Positions 14,796 through 17,565 of a DNA stretch of 17,565 bases are shown here, piece after piece. The stretch is from an uncultured Candidatus Woesearchaeota archaeon (GTDB lineage Archaea; Nanobdellota; Nanobdellia; Woesearchaeales; 21-14-0-10-32-9), in the NCBI GenBank assembly GCA_903891505.1, contig CAITEO010000089.1, positions 1 through 17,565 of the forward strand, given 5' to 3'. A model generated the notes under the pieces. The model was not told the DNA's origin. It did no database searches and was given only the letters and a program-made list of their open reading frames with translations. Positions within the stretch are counted from its first letter, which is position 1, and each line of letters begins with the position of its first letter. A program made the translations under genes and the position numbers.

Positions 14796-15479
14796 TCAAA
14801 TCTCTTTTTTTGTTATGAATTGTAAAACTGTTCTTAGAAAATCGAATGTTTTTTGTTGTTTGTTCACAACACGTACTTTGTTGTGTTTTATTGCATTAAA
14901 GAAGTTATGCTCGTTTAGCTTTCCACTAACATTCACTATTGAATAGCTTTTGCCAAAATGACTCAAAAAATGAAGATCGCTATTCGCGATAACAGGCTTT
15001 CCATCTGCTGCAGCTACTCTCCTTGTTTTTTTATTTGAGTTATAAAACCACGTGCAGTTTGGATGTACTTCTAGTGCGTCAAACAAATCTTTGTTCTCAA
15101 AATATTTTTCTCCTACACTTATTATTTTTACGTAAAATGGATGTGGAGCTATCACGAATATTTTGTTGTTTTTCTTTCTAAGTATTCGTAAATCATTGAA
15201 TGTTTTTATTTTCTTAAATTCTTTAGGAGTTATGTTGTATATTAGTACATGTCTTCCTTCAATTTTTGCTTCAACACCTTGTATCAACAAAATCCCTTTT
15301 TTCGCAGCATATTTTTTTATTTTATTCACAAGATGAACTTTGTCGTGTAATGTCAAAGCGAGGGCGTTGTATTTTAATTCGCTCGCTTTATTTATTATAT
15401 CTTTCAAGCTATATTTAATGTATCTATCTAGATTTTCCTCTGATGTATGAATGTGGAGGTCTGCTTTTATTAGTGTCAT
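14796..15479 (-). CDS. PHP-domain metal-dependent phosphoesterase
   Basis: A stand-alone PHP (polymerase and histidinol phosphatase) domain of 227 residues, predicted to hydrolyse a phosphoester with a metal cluster. Metal-ligand motifs are in the expected order: DLHIHT (7-12, H9 and H11), LTLHD (42-46, H45), GVEAKIEG (68-75, E70), APHPF (111-115, H113), EVHPN (137-141) and ANSDLH (165-170, D168 and H170). These are the features of the small single-domain family that includes nucleotide and RNA phosphatases; the substrate cannot be inferred, and a link to DNA repair or replication is only suggested by neighbours. The start is set by an AGGAG Shine-Dalgarno eight bases upstream. It is divergent from the GH3-type gene. 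Confidence 0.88.
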   Translation of the reverse strand: MTLIKADLHIHTSEENLDRYIKYSLKDIINKASELKYNALALTLHDKVHLVNKIKKYAAKKGILLIQGVEAKIEGRHVLIYNITPKEFKKIKTFNDLRILRKKNNKIFVIAPHPFYVKIISVGEKYFENKDLFDALEVHPNCTWFYNSNKKTRRVAAADGKPVIANSDLHFLSHFGKSYSIVNVSGKLNEHNFFNAIKHNKVRVVNKQQKTFDFLRTVLQFITKKEI

Positions 15480-15492
15480 TATTTTTTCTCCT
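15480..15492 (-). promoter_or_regulatory. Shine-Dalgarno of the PHP gene
   Basis: Minus strand AGGAG (15492-15488) lies eight bases before the ATG at 15479. It is one of the clearer ribosome sites in the window, where many genes seem leaderless. Confidence 0.6.
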
Positions 15493-15646
15493 GAGTTCGT
15501 TTAATATTTTCTTGTATTTGCGCTATGTGTTTTATTCTACTTTATTAAAGCTTCGCCAGATTGAATACAAAACAGCGCACACTATTATTTGTGTGAAACA
15601 TCCTCTAGTTTTCCTCGTATTTTAGTTAGAAGTTGTTGTTTTGCTA

Positions 15647-15660
15647 AAAGTTTTTAAAAA
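15647..15660 (+). promoter_or_regulatory. TATA-like box of the GH3-family gene
   Basis: AAGTTTTTAAAAA is centred 24-26 bases before the ATG at 15680, predicting a leaderless transcript. This favours that ATG over an upstream in-frame TTG at 15641, which would lie before the box. Confidence 0.5.
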
Positions 15661-15679
15661 CTATTTTATTTATGTTGCT

Positions 15680-17386
15680 ATGGCTAAACATTTTAGAAAT
15701 CCGAATAGAAATATTAGCAAGGTTCTGAATAGAAAAATAAAGGGGACGTTTACTAAATCAAATAATATTAATAATCAAAAATTTGATGAATTTAGCAAGA
15801 GGTTGAGTGGTGCTTTAAATTTTAGTCTGCCCAAAAATATTAGGGGTGTAATGGAATTTAGAGAATCAATGAAAGATTTGGAACGTGTTCAAAAGAGAGT
15901 TCTTTTTAGGATATTAAGAAATAACAAAAACACGAGCTATGGCAAGAAATACAATTTTAGCAGTATAAAATCAATAAGTGATTATAAATTGCGAGTTCCT
16001 GTTGTTAGTTATGAGGATATATTGGAGTATATAGATTTGATTAAAGTAGGAAAGCAAAATATTCTAACAAAGGACAGAGTTGTTTTTTTTGCAACTACTA
16101 GCGGCACGACAAAAAATGTGAAATTGATTCCTATAACTAATGAGCGAAAAAGAATTTTTAGAACAGAACTTTTGATTTGGTCAAGTTTTTTTCTTAGAAA
16201 AAACAAACAAATACTTAATGGAAAAATGTTGTATTTTGCAGGGCCATACGAGGAATTCTACACTAAAGCAAGAATTCCTTGTGGTAGTATTTCAGGGTAT
16301 CTTGCTAACAAAACACCGTGGTTTATAAAACAGAAATTAGTTGTACCTTCAAATATATACAACATTATTGATTTTGACGAGAAAACAAAGAAAATAGCAA
16401 TTTATGCATTGCAAAGCAACGTGACTCAGATGGGGTTTGCATCTCCAATTGAAGCAATACTCTTTTTTGATTATTTGTTAATAAACAAAGCAGAATTAAT
16501 ATCCGAGTTAAGAAAAATGAAAAAGATGCACAAAGCAAGAAAACTTGAACGTCTGAAAGATTTCAGGCCGATAGATATTTGGCCAAATTTGAGATTGATA
16601 AATTGCATCAAGTCAAAATCAAATCAATTATATTTAGATACTCTTCGAGAGAAAATTGGAAAGAAAAATATAAAGATAAGAGATCCTGGAATATATAGTA
16701 GCGAGGGAAGATTATCTTTGTGCATAGATGATAGCGACGGTGTTTCTGGTGTTATTTCTGCGAATGAAAATTTCTTCGAATTTTTAGAACAAGTTAATGG
16801 AGAATATGTTGGTGAACCTATTCCTGCTAGTAAAGTTGAGATTGGAAAAGCGTATTTAGTCATAATAACAACACCTGAAGGATTATACAGGTATAATATG
16901 GGTGACATAGTGAAAGTTACAGGATTTAAAGGAAAACTGCCGCTTGTAGAATTCAGAAACAGAGACAATTTCTTGAATATAGCGGGAGAACTCGTGCATG
17001 AGAATATATTGATTGAAAGCTTGCAAATCGCATTCAAAAAATCAAAAGTTGTTGTCAGAGGATTTACAGTTATACCTCTTATTAATAATGCCAGAAAACC
17101 AAGATACGAGGTGCTCGTCGAAATAAAAGGAAAATGCGCGCCAGGTTTCGAGAAAAAATTAGTTGTAGAAATAGATAAATCATTACAGAAGAATATTTCT
17201 GATTACAAGCAGATGAGAAATGAATTTGGGCGACTAGATTCACCTATGTTAACAATTTTAAAGAGTGGAAGTTATGATTCATTCGAAAAGAAACGTGTTG
17301 TTCGAGGCGGTCAACCAAAACCAATCTATATGTCTAAGGATTCTAATTTCCGGAAAAATTTTGAGATAGAGAAAAGTGTAGGGTGA
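15680..17386 (+). CDS. GH3-family acyl-adenylating amidosynthetase-like protein
   Basis: Member of the GH3 fold (ANL superfamily), which activates a carboxylic acid with ATP and joins it to an amino acid in plants; roles in prokaryotes are poorly known. With the ATG at 15680 (568 residues), motif I is TTSGTTKNVKLIPIT (139-153, phosphate loop), motif II IYSSEGR (338-344), and motif III LYRYNMGDIVKV (402-413), all in the GH3 order, followed by a small C-terminal domain (about 430-565). All three nucleotide-binding motifs look intact, so activity is plausible. The N-terminal 30 residues are basic. The upstream TTG at 15641 would add 13 residues but is less likely given the TATA position. It is divergent from the PHP gene; no acceptor or carrier protein is seen nearby. 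Confidence 0.87.
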   Translation: MAKHFRNPNRNISKVLNRKIKGTFTKSNNINNQKFDEFSKRLSGALNFSLPKNIRGVMEFRESMKDLERVQKRVLFRILRNNKNTSYGKKYNFSSIKSISDYKLRVPVVSYEDILEYIDLIKVGKQNILTKDRVVFFATTSGTTKNVKLIPITNERKRIFRTELLIWSSFFLRKNKQILNGKMLYFAGPYEEFYTKARIPCGSISGYLANKTPWFIKQKLVVPSNIYNIIDFDEKTKKIAIYALQSNVTQMGFASPIEAILFFDYLLINKAELISELRKMKKMHKARKLERLKDFRPIDIWPNLRLINCIKSKSNQLYLDTLREKIGKKNIKIRDPGIYSSEGRLSLCIDDSDGVSGVISANENFFEFLEQVNGEYVGEPIPASKVEIGKAYLVIITTPEGLYRYNMGDIVKVTGFKGKLPLVEFRNRDNFLNIAGELVHENILIESLQIAFKKSKVVVRGFTVIPLINNARKPRYEVLVEIKGKCAPGFEKKLVVEIDKSLQKNISDYKQMRNEFGRLDSPMLTILKSGSYDSFEKKRVVRGGQPKPIYMSKDSNFRKNFEIEKSVG

Positions 17387-17565
17387 GTTCTCATTATCAG
17401 CAAAAATGCCTGTTCTGTTTATTTCGGCTGATATGCAATCCTTATTATTCTGATGAATGTTAGTATGACTTCATATCCTAATCTTATTAATCGGTCGATG
17501 TTGAATGCTATGACTCGAAAGAAAACTTCGAGTTTTTGGCGCTTTGCGCCACGAGATTTGGCAGA
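17387..17565. other. Gene-free end of window with hairpins
   Basis: No open reading frame or RNA gene is recognised in these 179 bases. ATCAGC near 17399 and GCTGAT near 17430 could pair around a 27-base loop just after the GH3 stop. The last 55 bases hold the compact hairpins listed separately. Confidence 0.4.
17513..17551. repeat. Cluster of perfect hairpins with mutually exclusive pairing
   Basis: ACTCGAA (17513-17519) pairs exactly with TTCGAGT (17527-17533). Alternatively AAAACT (17522-17527) pairs with AGTTTT (17531-17536) around TCG. Immediately after, TGGCGC (17537-17542) pairs with GCGCCA (17546-17551) around TTT. The first two options exclude each other. It may be a terminator of a neighbouring unit or a dispersed repeat; the window ends 14 bases later. 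Confidence 0.5.

Noticed and set aside
15641..15679. TTG start adding 13 residues to the GH3-family protein
   Set aside because: It lies upstream of the TATA-like box that predicts a start near the ATG at 15680, and the added residues are not conserved-looking.
17449..17520. C/D-box sRNA suggested by CTGATGA
   Set aside because: C box begins with C rather than a purine, and no D box or C'/D' pair is evident.
1..17565. Strand-skew switch at the putative origin
   Set aside because: Hand counts of G versus C in scattered 60-base rows gave conflicting signs on both sides, dominated by coding-strand purine bias. It needs third-position or whole-chromosome computation.

Overview
The window is archaeal. 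It encodes Orc1/Cdc6, both subunits of the archaea-specific D-family DNA polymerase, MCM, an archaeo-eukaryotic primase, TBP and aIF2-beta, next to TATA-type promoters, several of which look leaderless. Low G+C, 11-12 base gaps between convergent genes, short versions of several proteins and a single-chain primase (catalytic domain fused to a PriL-like Fe-S domain, as in Nanoarchaeum) suggest a small-genome DPANN archaeon of the Nanoarchaeota/Woesearchaeota/Pacearchaeota type. That lineage call is inference; no rRNA gene is present.

Layout. Bases 5-6382 (+) hold a tight run orc1/cdc6, polD small subunit (DP1), polD large subunit (DP2). Bases 6395-7524 (-) hold aIF2-beta followed by a HAD phosphatase, converging on DP2. 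Bases 7525-8064 are the only long gene-free stretch. It contains two ORB-like Orc1/Cdc6 recognition sites, a related dyad, a 13% G+C segment and a cluster of TATA boxes, and I interpret it as the probable chromosomal replication origin. TBP and MCM follow on the + strand, running away from this region, while aIF2-beta and the HAD gene run away on the other side. Bases 10978-11850 (-) hold an NmrA-type NAD(P)-binding protein, then the fused primase (+), a C45-type Ntn-hydrolase (-), a PHP-domain metal hydrolase (-) and a GH3-family acyl-adenylating enzyme (+). The last 179 bases have no recognisable gene and end in small perfect hairpins.

How it works together. Orc1/Cdc6 would mark the ORB sites and recruit the MCM helicase, the primase would start chains, and PolD (exonuclease in DP1, polymerase and PCNA-binding motif in DP2) would extend them. 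TBP beside the putative origin and aIF2-beta on its other flank link initiation of replication to transcription and translation genes, an association known from comparative studies of archaeal gene order. Features most worth a second look: the ORB-bearing ~88 bp tandem unit upstream of tbp, three TATA boxes in front of the TBP gene itself, the Asp-for-Asn change in the DP2 catalytic motif, the PriS-PriL fusion, and a GH3 amide-forming enzyme within 3 kb of an amide-cleaving C45-family enzyme.
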